DNA from: Gymnopus androsaceus JB14
Taxonomy: Eukaryota > Basidiomycota > Agaricomycetes > Agaricales > Omphalotaceae
DNA: 64,000 nt
Reading direction: 5' to 3'
NCBI GenBank assembly: GCA_009733575.1
Contig: ML769636.1
Coordinates: forward strand, 12,723-76,722
The notes under the pieces: generated by a model
The model's database searches: none
What the model was told of the DNA's origin: nothing
Seen by the model: only the letters and a program-made list of their open reading frames with translations
Translations under genes and position numbers: made by a program
Shown: in pieces, positions 32,189 through 43,044 of the stretch
Position numbering within the stretch: position 1 is the stretch's first letter
How the letters are laid out: each line of letters begins with the position of its first letter

Positions 32189-34300
32189 ATGGCAAAACGA
32201 AGGCGCTCTGAGCTAGAACAAGAAGAAGAAGAATACCAACCTGGAACTCACGCCCGGAAATCTTCCAAACGACCGAGAGATGCTCCGGCACAGGGGCCCC
32301 TCGCGCCAAACCGTCGGGAAAAGAAAAATTATGTAGAATCTCATCATCAAAAAGAAGCATCGCCAGCTCTCCCCTCATCCCCTCGACACCCAAAATCTAT
32401 CCATATCATCTCATCACCCTCCACCATTCGAGAAGCCTTGCTAAGGTGGTATGCCACTGTGCATTCATCTCGGGGGATGCCCTGGAGAAAACCATACGAT
32501 AATACGCTGGGTGCGGACGAACGTGCTCAAAGAGCCTACGAAGTAGGTGCTCTTGTTGTTGCACTTGGCTACTAATAACAATTTGAACTAGGTCTGGGTG
32601 AGGTGAGGTGAATTTTTTTCCCCGCCAAAACTGCGTCGTTGATCTTGGGAATGTCTTTGAAGTGAAGTGATGCTCCAGGTAAACGGCGCAGTGATACATC
32701 ATTCAACACCATGCTGAAGCATTTTATCCAGCAAACCCAAGTTGCTACCGTTATCCCCTATTACAATGCATGGATGAAAAAGTAAGAAATTTATTACTAT
32801 TGCTCATTTTTGAGCTTGCTAAATCGCAACACCTAATACTTAGATTTCCAACAATCAGTCACCTTGTGAGCTTGTCTCTGTCCGCCAGAGTATTAATAAA
32901 TGTACTATATTTCGCAGGCAGAATCATCCGTAGACCAGGTTAACGCACTGTGGAAAGGATTAGGTTACTACAGTCGTGCCAGCCGCCTACTGTCAGGTGC
33001 TCAGAAGGCTGTCAAAGATTATCAAGGTAGACTCCCCGACAATGCCAAAGAAATGGAGGCCAATATACCGGGAATTGGTCGGTACAGTGCTGGCGCGATC
33101 TGCTCGATTGCCTACGGAGAACGAGTCCCTGTACTGGACGGGAATGTTCATCGTCTCTTCAGTCGGTTTTTAGCGCTTCATGCCTTGCCTAAATCGAAGG
33201 CGACTCTCGATGTTTTGTGGGCAGCGGCTACAGCCATGGTAGTAGAGGATGTTGTGCCCTCACATACGACACCCTCTACATCGGAAGCAGGAAACGACTG
33301 TAGACCTGTGGACCATCCTGGGGACGTTAATCAAGCACTCATCGAGCTAGGAAGCACAGGTTCGGTTTTTGTTCATCTGGTTTTGTTTTAATTTTTACAA
33401 AAAGCATCCTTGAAGTCTGCAAAATTCGTGACCCCAGCTGTACTATCTGCCCTTTGAATTCCTGGTGTGGCGCATATAACGAAACCAGAAAAGTGAGATA
33501 TTCGGTCTCTCGTAAATTCTTACTAACCTACCAACAGAAGTCCCTGCCTGATATCGAAGATCTTTGTACTTTGTGTGAACCATTACCAGAAGGACAAACC
33601 GGCGTCATGGCTTACCCAATGAAAGTCGAGAAAAAGAAGGCGAGAGCCGAGTTGGATATTGTCAGCGTTGTCGAATGGCGTTCGGTAGATGACCGGCAAT
33701 TCTTACTGCTCAGGAGACCAAATCAAGGTAACGATTATTACTATTAGTCTGCGTCTGTGTCTTCGCTCACAGTGCTGCGGATCAAGGTCTCCTTGCTGGC
33801 CTTTATGAATTTCCCGCCACGCCTAACGTTCCCGCTTCAACCTCAAACGCAAAGGCGTTAGAGTTGCCTTACAAACAGCTCCTCGATGTTCTCGAAGATT
33901 CTGTGACCCCTTACAAAGGAAAAGGATCGAGGCGAAAAGAACGCGATTTCCCAGATGATTCTGCGTACCGGATAACCGCAATCACATCTGTAGGCGACGT
34001 GTTGCATGCTTTCTCTCACATCAAGAAAACCTACCGAGTCCAGTGGGTCGTGATCGAGGGCGGCACTACTCCTCCGCAGCTTAAACAAGGTTTCGCACCT
34101 CAGGTATCTGACAATGAATCAAATGAAGAGGATAAATCCATTAGGAATGCCTTTTGGGCATCTCTTAACGAAGTCGCAAACGCAAAGTATGTTCATTTTT
34201 GTTTATAGTGTTTTGGCTCAAGATTTCTTCTAGTACCGGTACGGGTGTTGGTAAGATCTGGACACTTGCCTTGTCAATGTGGGACAATGGTTCTGTTTGA
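32189..34300 (+). CDS. A/G-specific adenine DNA glycosylase (MutY/MYH)
   Basis: Exons join in frame from MAKRRRSELEQ to the stop at 34298-34300. The N-terminus is basic and low in complexity, suitable for nuclear targeting. The glycosylase core has EVMLQQTQVATVIPYYNAW (catalytic Glu), WKGLGYYSRA, IPGIGRYSAGAICSIAYG (helix-hairpin-helix), VPVLDGNVHRLFSRF (catalytic Asp), DVNQALIELGSTVC and the iron-sulfur ligands in CKIRDPSCTICPLNSWC (CX6CX2CX5C). A C-terminal Nudix-like 8-oxo-G recognition domain includes LAGLYEFPATP and LHAFSHIKKTYRVQW. It removes adenine mispaired with 8-oxoguanine. All catalytic elements are present and no frame break was found, so it serves as an internal check on sequence quality. 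Confidence 0.92.
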
Positions 34301-35707
34301 TTCGACCACTGAGCCATTTCGATAGAAAGTACATAAAAGTTACTGAGCGCAACCTTCCATCTCCAATATTTCATGAATCTTGACTCCTCTCCGTCCTTTT
34401 TGGTATGAGCCAGATGAGACTAAGATTTTGTTGGTCAGTCAGTAAGCCCCGGGAGGAATGCCTTGTTTTCGACAGGCTTTTCTTGCTCCTGAAATGCTTC
34501 GCTCCTTAGACCGCGATGTACAACAAGTGAAGTCTGTGTGAGGTGAGCCCGTCTTTGCTCCGTCTCAATTTATTGATGGTTTCTATTATCCTATTTCATT
34601 GCTCGTCAAGTCGAAGTTGTCTGAACCTCTAATCTAGGTAAACTTGCAACTTACGAGACCTGGATATCGTTCGAACGGGGGAGATGGCTTTTACGCCGAA
34701 CGTTACTTATCGGTCCGACGATTCAATGTAGCGGGAGTTATTCTACCGAATTCGCAACTGTTCCTCAGATCGTTGGAATCAAGGGCCCAGCTATCGCGTG
34801 AGATAGAGTTAGTTATACACAATTTAAGGTCGAAATTCACTTTGCGATGACGTGAAGGTAAATAAACCCTTGAATTTTTCACTCAGTGGCCTCCTGTTCA
34901 AAACAGGGGGCTTCCACGGCACGATACCGCTCCGTGGCACGCGCAACATCAAATGCTATCAAACTACAGAACCTTACATCCATTCGATTCACGTTGTGGT
35001 TAGGAATGCATGATAGAACAGTACGACCAAGAACGGGCGCATGTGGGCTTCGATACCGGCGGTCCGCTGCTGCTGATCCCTGGTCGGTCCTGCTCTCGGG
35101 CCACGGTGTCCATACAAGAGCCTAGTACGGAGATCTCACGAAGACTAGAGCTCATATTGTACGATTTATCATATACAAATGTCTTTTTCCACGTCTTTCG
35201 TTTCGATTAAGGTTTTAAAGTCAGGGAACTGAATATCGTGAGGGTGCGTCTAGATATAGTAAGAATCGAGTAAGAACGACTCTTTGAAGCACAGGCCAGG
35301 CTGTATCTAGCTGAATCCAATTCAGACAGAAATACATTGCATCCTTCTTTCGAGAGTGGCGTCTTTAAATGAATGTTGTTGCATAAGGCAGTATCCACAC
35401 ACTTACAGGAATCTGACAGATATATTCCAAACTTCTGGACTCAACGATGATGTCGAAGGAGTTCGTTTGCAACCTCCCCGCTCCGTTCTGTCAGCGATTC
35501 ATTCACACAATCAAGTTTGGCGTGAGACAACGCATTTTTGCCCTCTTACCATCATTACGTTCAATGATTTGGATAGCACATATGTACTATCTCTGGCGGA
35601 CTTGTCTAGTGCTTTGTGACCGGATTACTAAATCGTTTGGTATTTAGCCTGTCAATGATCGTCAGGCTAGTCAGTTCCCTTTGCTGTTTTCATTAGTCTT
35701 CTCTCCC
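34301..35707. other. Long intergenic region upstream of the WOPR gene
   Basis: About 1.4 kb without a convincing gene. A short hairpin (cctcctgttcaaaacaggggg) lies near 34890-34911. Other open frames are short and without splice support. Genes for WOPR-family regulators often have long control regions, so this may be promoter and 5' leader. Confidence 0.4.
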
Positions 35708-36905
35708 ATGCAACGCCCAACGCTGGAATCAGTACGCATCCGATCCACAAGAGACGCTCTGCAGACATTTTACGGGGTTGCCTGTAGCAAACTCCCCCTC
35801 ATTACTCGTCGGTTAGATGCAGAAGAACGCCGGGCTATCGTAGCTGGCAACGTTTATGTATGGGAAGAAAGAGGCGCAAATACAGAAACCATAGGCATTG
35901 GCATGGAACGATGGTAAGTACAGTCCGATTCAGTGTGATTTTTTGTCTCAGAATACAATGGATAACTATAGGACTGATGGAATGGGTTGGGGCCCTAGCC
36001 GTATGTCTAATATTACTGTTCTAGCAATGAGTCGCTACTAACATAATTATATTTAGGTGTCCGCGATGTATGTAACTTTAAACGTTCCATCCTATGGTAG
36101 TAGAATTATCTCTGAAGATATCAACCAGGAATTTCTATTCTATCACCAGAAAGAATCTGACGTCGACGACGATCCACTTAGTCCTGTAACGCCATGGGCT
36201 CAGCTACTTCGGTTCGTTCATCGTTCATCGTTGATGTTCTCTTATTTAATGTACTTTACTATCCGATCTTTATGAAGGCGAGAACCAGCTTCGCGGTTCG
36301 CTAACACCGTCGAGCCTGAAAGACTTGTCAAACAAACATACAGCGTCCATGTATCTTTGCCAGCTGATCGTCCTCGCGGTATTGTCCGCAAGTGGCATCT
36401 CAGTAAGTTCTTGTTTACGCTTGCACAAAGACTAAACATTTAGCCTGTCATAGCTGCCTACTTTAGCCAGGAAAAACTGAATCGATTGAACACGATTGAT
36501 TCCATTCCTGGTATCGGAAATGTCCAGGTTCCCGATGGCTTGTTTCGTAGCGCTCGGGCGAACAAAACCCGTCGGGACGCGCGCGAAATGTTGCTACCCA
36601 CCTCTTTGGCCTCAGAGACTGTCATTCGATCGGCGATATCTTACTCAAATCATATAGGCACGGTGGCGCATACTTCGCACCTTGAACCTGTCGCAGTCCT
36701 AACACCTATTAGAACATCTGCATTACCGACATCTCGTTCATCGTCGACTACGTCGAGTCCAGTGTCAATGCACTCCCCTATGTCATTTCCTGGGCAGCTA
36801 GTGCCTCTCCATTACCTGGAGAATACGGCGTCTCCACGGCGTGAACCCACAGATGAGCAGCTTTTACGACGCTTCAATACTGTAAGCTCAAGGAGGGTCA
36901 GTTAA
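35708..36905 (+). CDS. Gti1/Pac2 family (WOPR domain) transcription regulator
   Basis: Starts MQRPTLESVRIRSTRDALQT. The first WOPR half includes LITRRLDAEERRAIVAGNVYVWEE (quoted in part), ERWTDGMGWGPSRVRDEFLFYHQKE. The second half includes RLVKQTYSVHVSLPADRPRG, KWHLTAYFSQEKLNRLNTIDSIPG. Introns of about 50-70 nt join these in frame. The C-terminal third is Ser/Thr/Pro-rich and ends LRRFNTVSSRRVS. Gti1/Pac2 proteins (Wor1, Ryp1, Sge1 relatives) bind DNA as master regulators of morphology, development and secretion. The DNA-binding half-domains look complete. The target pathway in this fungus cannot be inferred. Confidence 0.85.
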
Positions 36906-38651
36906 AGCACACCGCTGGCTATATGCATGTAGAGTATGTATGATGTATGTAGATTTTTCATTTTATTTAATAGACTTTGTAGCCAATTTTCGTTCACTCA
37001 AAGTATTTCATTTCTGTGCTTTTCCGGGACAAAGGTCTTCTAATTATCGCTTATCATCGACTCCCGAGTCCGGGGATAATCAGTAGATAATCGGGAACAA
37101 CGGAAATGAAATCAGAAAGCAAATCTTACATCCACCATGTACCGTGTGGCGTCAACAAATGTGGAATGTATTATTTTCGAAGGAAGGAAGGATTATTACA
37201 CGAGAGGAAATTATGTAGAAATTCATGTCGAAAATGCTGAAGGGCGATATGCAGCCCTGGAATATCCTCGGAAAGATGGAAATCGCCATTCAAGCACTGT
37301 TAAGAGACACCAAATGAAAGTTCCACTGCGGAACGAGTACTTCAGATGACTATGAGTCTATTGGTATCCAAGTATCAGTCATTGTCTCGAGTCTACGGAT
37401 CTTGGATATTCTTCAGCCTACAGTAAATACTCTATCAAGTATCCGAAAGTGATCTGGCTTTGAAAACCCCAAGTTATAATATCACAAGCAAAAGTCACGA
37501 GAATCGAGCTGCCTATGTACCAGTAACACCCCGATATCATCCCGATATCATGAAGTACAGTCTCTATTAATGGGGGGGCACATCGGCGTGTGTAGTAGAG
37601 AGAGCAAACGCCAAGTCTCAGGGTAAGTAGTGAGCACGTACCTTCTATAACTCAGCGATGATAGGAGTACTGCCTATGACTCACCACCCCCACTGTCAGA
37701 AACGACTTGCACCGCCGAAACAGTTCTCGGCCGTTACTTGAACCTGGATATTCTAGATACGTACACATTTCTAGACGCTTGATGTCGATCGCTCCCCTAT
37801 AATGATTAAAGAGTTGAATTGGAGTGGAAGGAGATTTAATGATGTATTCAGTCGACTCTATTCACAGGTCAAGTATGTGGGTAACGGTGATATGATTTGG
37901 TTCGGAGCCTACGCTCCTGAGAGTTTGCAAGGAAGACGGCTGCTAGTAGTCGTGCAATTGGAAGAGAGGAAGCAAACTCTGATTGCTAATCAGAAATCTT
38001 TTGAGGGTTCTTCGGTAAGTACCTAGCCTGAGTTTGTTCGGAGAATTCAGAATAGATGTGACCCCAAATCCAAGCACTTACCGTCCGCATGCCAGATTTT
38101 TTTTGCTACTGTACATAGTTGTTCGAGGCCATTCGAGATCCTCCAAAATCATGGAAGTAACAGGTGCCACTGGTTTGTGGTGTGGTGTGTTTCTTTTGAA
38201 CTGCGTTGAGACCGGTGAACTCCGGTGAAGCCTTCCTAGAAAATACACTGTACGCTTAAGGCGTTCCGTCAACCGGGAGTTTCGTAGATGTAGCGGAATT
38301 CAGATGCAATGTTGACAGTCCAGAATACTTATTAGAATAGATAGATATATAGATACACAGCAGTACACAGCGTGGTCCCGTCTTCGGAATATATGCTTCT
38401 GAACACGAAAAATGAGATAAGTCTGGGAGGTACTTTGGTCAAGATTAATTTTTTTAAAAGACCGGATTGGGAGAGTTAGCTGTAAAGATACCCGAGTAGT
38501 CATAGATTTTGAAGAAAAAAAAAGCCCTCGAAGAACCAGAGAGTTCGAGTTCGGGGAAAACTCGGAAGTGAGCGCCTAGTGATCAGCGTCAATCATCGAC
38601 TCGGATGAAGCGGCTCGGCCTTTATCCACGCTCCTTGTCCTTGCTTCTAAC
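36906..38651. other. Intergenic, no gene assigned
   Basis: Two plus-strand open frames (37137-37349 and 37802-38026) start with ATG but have no recognisable homology or splice context. The rest is non-coding in appearance. The right end is the promoter region of the RMD1-like gene. Confidence 0.4.
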
Positions 38652-40722
38652 ATGAGCGACAAGCTGAAATCTGAGCCCAAAATACGAGGCGCAAATAGGT
38701 CTACAAAGGTCGCTGGTACGAAACTAGTTTCTGTTATTGTTCAATTCTCTTATTTTTTTGTGAATATTCAAAGGTAAACTCAAAGTCTTACCCGAACAAC
38801 CTGAGCCAACATCACTCGATGTCCGCAGAAGTGGCAGAGGTAAACTAGACGCCTTTGAAACGCTAGAAGGAAGCACAGCTACAGCAGGAACTACTGGGGA
38901 CAGTGATGAAGGGGATATTGATGATGACTCGACAGATGAGCCGGTGGAAGACGTCGAGGTCCGTTCATGTTCAATTGCCCTCTGTTTTCACTTAATAAAC
39001 TGCCCTTATAATAGGTTTACAACCAGATATCACTCATACCAGATGGAAAAGCACGTAGAGATGCGATAAGATTGACTAAAAAGAAAGCGAAATCTTTACC
39101 AAGAGTGACTGCATACGCGACTGCAACGTACGGCCCATTTCTCGTGTCATATGTCACCCAACCTTTTTCGTGTCTAGATCTTTCCGTATGGACGACGTTA
39201 TGAAATTTCTTCGAGCTCGTAGCACGGCATATCATACTAATCCGAAACTCATAGACGAAGTCGTGCGTTTCGCCATCCAATTCAGCTTTCAATCCATCTA
39301 ACAGACTACGTAGATTTATTCACCCTACTCATATGACTCTTCAGGCGCCAACGTGGATACATTATCCCGTTCAGCTCAGGAGGGCGACCTTCTTGGAGTA
39401 GACGAACTACGGGTGGGAGAAGGGGATGAGCTTCGGACTATGAGAAAAAAAAACAAATTTGGCGCTTCGCCTACAGAGGCAGAAATATTCGTCTTCGAGT
39501 ATGGTACGGTAGTCATATGGGGTATGTCTGAAGCGCAGGAGAGGCGTCTTCTGTCGTCCTTGTGAGTAATTTCTTGTGCGCTCCGCTCCAGTTATTGACA
39601 GGTTTATAGAAAGCGGTTCGAAGTAGAAAAGCTTTGTACGTTGCACTCGCTTCTATGGACCTATCGGCCTGTATTGAACCATGTCAGCTCCTGAGGATAC
39701 CGAAATGGAAGATCTCAACTATTATTACGCCAACTACAGTCGGTGCGTTCGATATCTCACGCTTTTGTTTCACACCTTACAGTGACGCGCTTCAGGATAT
39801 ACAACGATGTCATAACCCTACGGAAAGGTTCCAGCTACATGTAAGCCTCACCGTCGACACTAGCGATCGAAGATTTCACCATGATCCTCGTAGGACCAAA
39901 CTGTCACTTTCCCATGCGCTTTCGCAGTCGGTCAAAATATCCCTTGTAGGCATCTCTTCCATCCTCACGATAAATGCCGCGACCCATCTCCGCTCTCAAC
40001 ACAGTTCGAGAAATTAATATCCAATACTATTGAGGAAACCAAAGATATCCCTGAGCTTATTAGCGAAACAGGAAAAATTGGAATGCCACATAACGGTACT
40101 ATGAGTCCCCTATTCGAAGTTAAAACCCTTATTCATCCTCTATTCTATAGAAATCATGCAGCAGATCGGTCAACTTTTTTTACTGAGGACGAATATCAAC
40201 TCGGTTGGTTCCGTACTGGATTCACCCGTAAGTCTTGATACTCGAAATAGTTAGGCTTTCAGGCTTCAAGCCGCGTTCACTCCATTCTCTTTTACATACC
40301 TACAGGAGGTATTCTGGGTAAGTTCTGTCATTTTATTACACTGCTATCGTACTAAATGTCGTGTTGGACAAGTAGAGTTTCCCGGATCTTCAACCCCTAT
40401 ACGACGCTGCACGCAGTTACCTAGAAATTCCTCAACGAATAAATCTTCTTAATACACGCGTAGAGGTGAGCGCGCATAGTCTTATTCGTTCGTTGCATGC
40501 TAAACTTGCCTGCTCGTGTTTGTTTCAAGGTCCTGCAAGACATGCTACAGCTCCTCAAGGACTCTGTGTCCAGCAAACATGCCGAGAGGCTTGAGCAGAT
40601 TGTTATAGCACTGATTGGTATAGAGATAGGTATGCCTACTTTTCCTTCCTTCATTTCTGATGTTCATAGGCGACTTTTCAGTTTTGGGCATAGTCACCAT
40701 CCTTGTTGATTTGTTGGCGTAA
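38652..40722 (+). CDS. RMD1/DUF155 family protein
   Basis: Starts MSDKLKSEPKIRGANRST; an acidic linker (DSDEGDIDDDSTDEPVEDVE) precedes the DUF155 core: RVTAYATATYGP region, FRMDDVMKFLRARSTAYHTN, EIFVFEYGTVVIWGMSEAQE, PEDTEMEDLNYYYANYSRIY, KLSLSHALSQSVKISL, LRTNINSVGSVLDSP region, NTRVEVLQDMLQLLKDSV and a C-terminal transmembrane segment VLGIVTILVDLLA. Yeast RMD1/RMD8 and mammalian RMND1 share this core; fungal members are membrane-anchored and act in meiotic or mitochondrial processes. Exon joins are clean except around 39240-39345, where no splice choice gives an uninterrupted frame between DEV and ANVDTLSRSAQ. A base error, an unusual intron or a real lesion there is possible. Confidence 0.8.
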
Positions 40723-41239
40723 CAAGGACAATATGTAATTACAGTAAGTAACCTAATAGCTTGATGCAATAATGTCCATGAGCGGGGCCGATTTGGGCAG
40801 TTCGTTACCGATTTTTCAGTCCTCCTAACCTAGGCTTTCATTAATCCTCTCTATCCCCAAAAAAATGCTGAATTGATACAACGGCCTTTGAAATAATGGA
40901 AGATTCGTTGTTTACGCAGTTCATTTGCGGAGTAAAGTCTTGACATTCAGAATGAAAACTGTAATCGGTTCAACTTCAGCCTTACAGCAGCAGTACAGAG
41001 AGAATGAATATATTCGCAGCTTTAACATCAATTACACAGCACAGAGACGCAAACTTTAACATCAACTACATTAGATATTTCCAACCATCAGCTACAACAC
41101 TACAGCAACATCACTCGAAAGTGAAACAATTCCAAAAATTGAAAAGTTTCCATAAATCCATTTTGTTTCCACCTGCTAACCGTCAACAGACAGCGTCGCC
41201 AAGATGCAATCAAAAAAAAGAAAGGAAATAGATCCCCCG
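40723..41239. other. Intergenic between RMD1-like gene and U2 snRNA
   Basis: AT-rich, A-rich and CA-containing sequence with no recognised gene. Convergent 3' ends lie on both sides. Confidence 0.4.
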
Positions 41240-41424
41240 ACGACACAAGCCGGTACTGCAGTAGCAAGGTCATCGCGTCCCCGTGTTGCAAGCAGAGCAC
41301 GAAGAACAGGGGCGGCAAAAATTAGATAACCAAATACGGAGGGCGGTGCCCTCGTAATAGTGGTTAAACTATTAAGAACAGATACTACACTTGATCTAAG
41401 CCAAAAGGCCAGAGTGGTAAGGAT
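41240..41424 (-). ncRNA. U2 spliceosomal snRNA
   Basis: The minus strand carries the highly conserved U2 5' domain GGCCTTTTGGCTTAGATCAA followed by the branch-site-pairing segment GTGTAGTATCTGTTCTT. Further 3' are an AATTTTTG Sm site, a GC-rich stem-loop and a stem IV-like loop with ACTGCAGTACC. Length of about 185 nt fits fungal U2. The 5' end is set near 41424 from the TATA spacing; the 3' end is approximate. Confidence 0.93.
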
Positions 41425-41442
41425 TCAAAGTGAGGAGGCGAT

Positions 41443-41451
41443 GGTTTTATA
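41443..41451 (-). promoter_or_regulatory. TATA box of the U2 snRNA gene
   Basis: TATAAAACC on the minus strand, 20-27 bases before the inferred U2 start. Confidence 0.6.
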
Positions 41452-41527
41452 GTGTCGATGCGCGCACAGGCTTTGTTGAGGGCAGGTTTGAATTTAGCGA
41501 GCGCTCGGGCGGGCTGATCCGCCGAAA

Positions 41528-41622
41528 CTGGAGCTGTAAGCTGAAAGTTCGAAACTCAAGAGTAGACTCCTTGTTGAGCTGTAAGTTCACCTGTAAGCTT
41601 CAAGCTCAAGAGTAGACTCTTT
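41528..41622 (+). repeat. Imperfect ~60-bp tandem repeat upstream of U2
   Basis: The phrase gagctgtaag followed by aactcaagagtagactcctt occurs at about 41530-41572 and again, with changes (aagctcaagagtagactct), at 41577-41621. Confidence 0.6.
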
Positions 41623-41625
41623 ATT

Positions 41626-43044
41626 ATGCTTACGAGTTAGGATTAATTTCAGATGCCTCAATGATATTGTGACGACAAAGTGAATCAACAGAGTAAGTTA
41701 AAATATGACCAGAGACGCAGCCACAGTACGAACTTGTATCGAGTCCCCGGAAGTTCCCAAGAAGATATTCAAAAAAAGGAAGTGAGAGTCTCCATCGCTT
41801 CGACATGAGTCATTGATCGGCCTCAATTAGCTACCCGCAGCGCAAATTATAGCAAACGGTTGAGAACTCGCAAGAATAACTCCACATCGGACATTAGAGG
41901 GAAGACGTTTAACCAGGAAATGCTCTGCAGGACACATCTCGAGCGAACCAAGTCTTCAAGGGAGTCGGGTTCATCGCCTACTGTGCGGAAGTTGACCCGA
42001 GTATGAGTCAATAAAGAAATCGCCAGAAACCAACGCCGTTAAATTGATTAGAGTTTTTGAGATGGGTGCGAAAGATAACCCAGGCTTTCACTCGTTATCA
42101 TTCTGCGCCTGAAACTACCCACCGTCAAAGTCTGTAAGCGCCGGCATGAGTCCTGAGAGATAGCAAGAGTCCCGGTGTAGGTGGTAGCACACCGGTGGAT
42201 CGGACATGAGAGATAGCAAGAATAGTATGAAGGCGAGGGAAACAAAGGAAGATAACTCCGAGTGAGTTGGTGGTACAGCGTTGAACAATGAAGTCGAAAT
42301 CTAGACTTTCGAGAAGTGGAAGATGGGTAAAGGAGTTCGAGCAAACCCTTCAAGAATCTGTCAAACGAAATCGTTGTGAGCATCAGACTCTTCCATTTCC
42401 CAACTTGGCCTATCAAAGCATTCAAGAGATCGGGCTCAGCATGCGTGCAATGGATACGATCGCTTCAAGATATATGGCGTAGATCCTGACAGATCCTGAC
42501 CACCGAAAACAAAGTCTACTACTACCTCGACGTCAATGCCACCAAGCTTCCAGAAAGCGATTTTCATAGATGACCAGAGACCGGTTTACAAGAGCTTGCC
42601 GCCATCCAAGGAGACCCACGTAAAACAATGTGAAAGATGTATGCTTCTTTCTATTCTGGGAAAATAGAGTCTATGTAGTTTTGTGACGGCAAAGATGAAG
42701 ATTTCGCCCAGCAGAGGAAGAGTTCGGATAGACAAAAGAAGAGATTCGAAATTTCGAGGCTTCGCGAGAGTAGCCTTGGATTAAATGTAGCTCAACGTGT
42801 TCGACAGATGAATTTAGGATATAGTTACATAGATCTGCTTCGAAATTTTCCTTGTAGACATATTGGTGAGGAAAGAAGTTAGCTACTGCGGTATATGATA
42901 AGATAAGATAAAGATACCTCCGTTACCGAATCCTAGTGACTGAAGCTCTGTCCTCAACTACCACAATCACCCCACTCTACATGATTGATTCATAAACATT
43001 CTATATTATCCATTTATCTCCTCAAATCCTTCAGCTTCAGAAAG
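41626..43044. other. Intergenic, no gene seen
   Basis: About 1.4 kb between U2 and Sec5, which face away from each other. It holds scattered short open frames (for example 42288-42482) of no recognisable identity and a doubled agatcctgac motif near 42482. Confidence 0.4.

Noticed and set aside
41100..41318. Minus-strand open frame of 72 codons
   Set aside because: It overlaps the U2 snRNA and is explained by that RNA gene.
42288..42482. 64-codon open frame with charged residues
   Set aside because: No homology is recognised and no splice partners or promoter were found.
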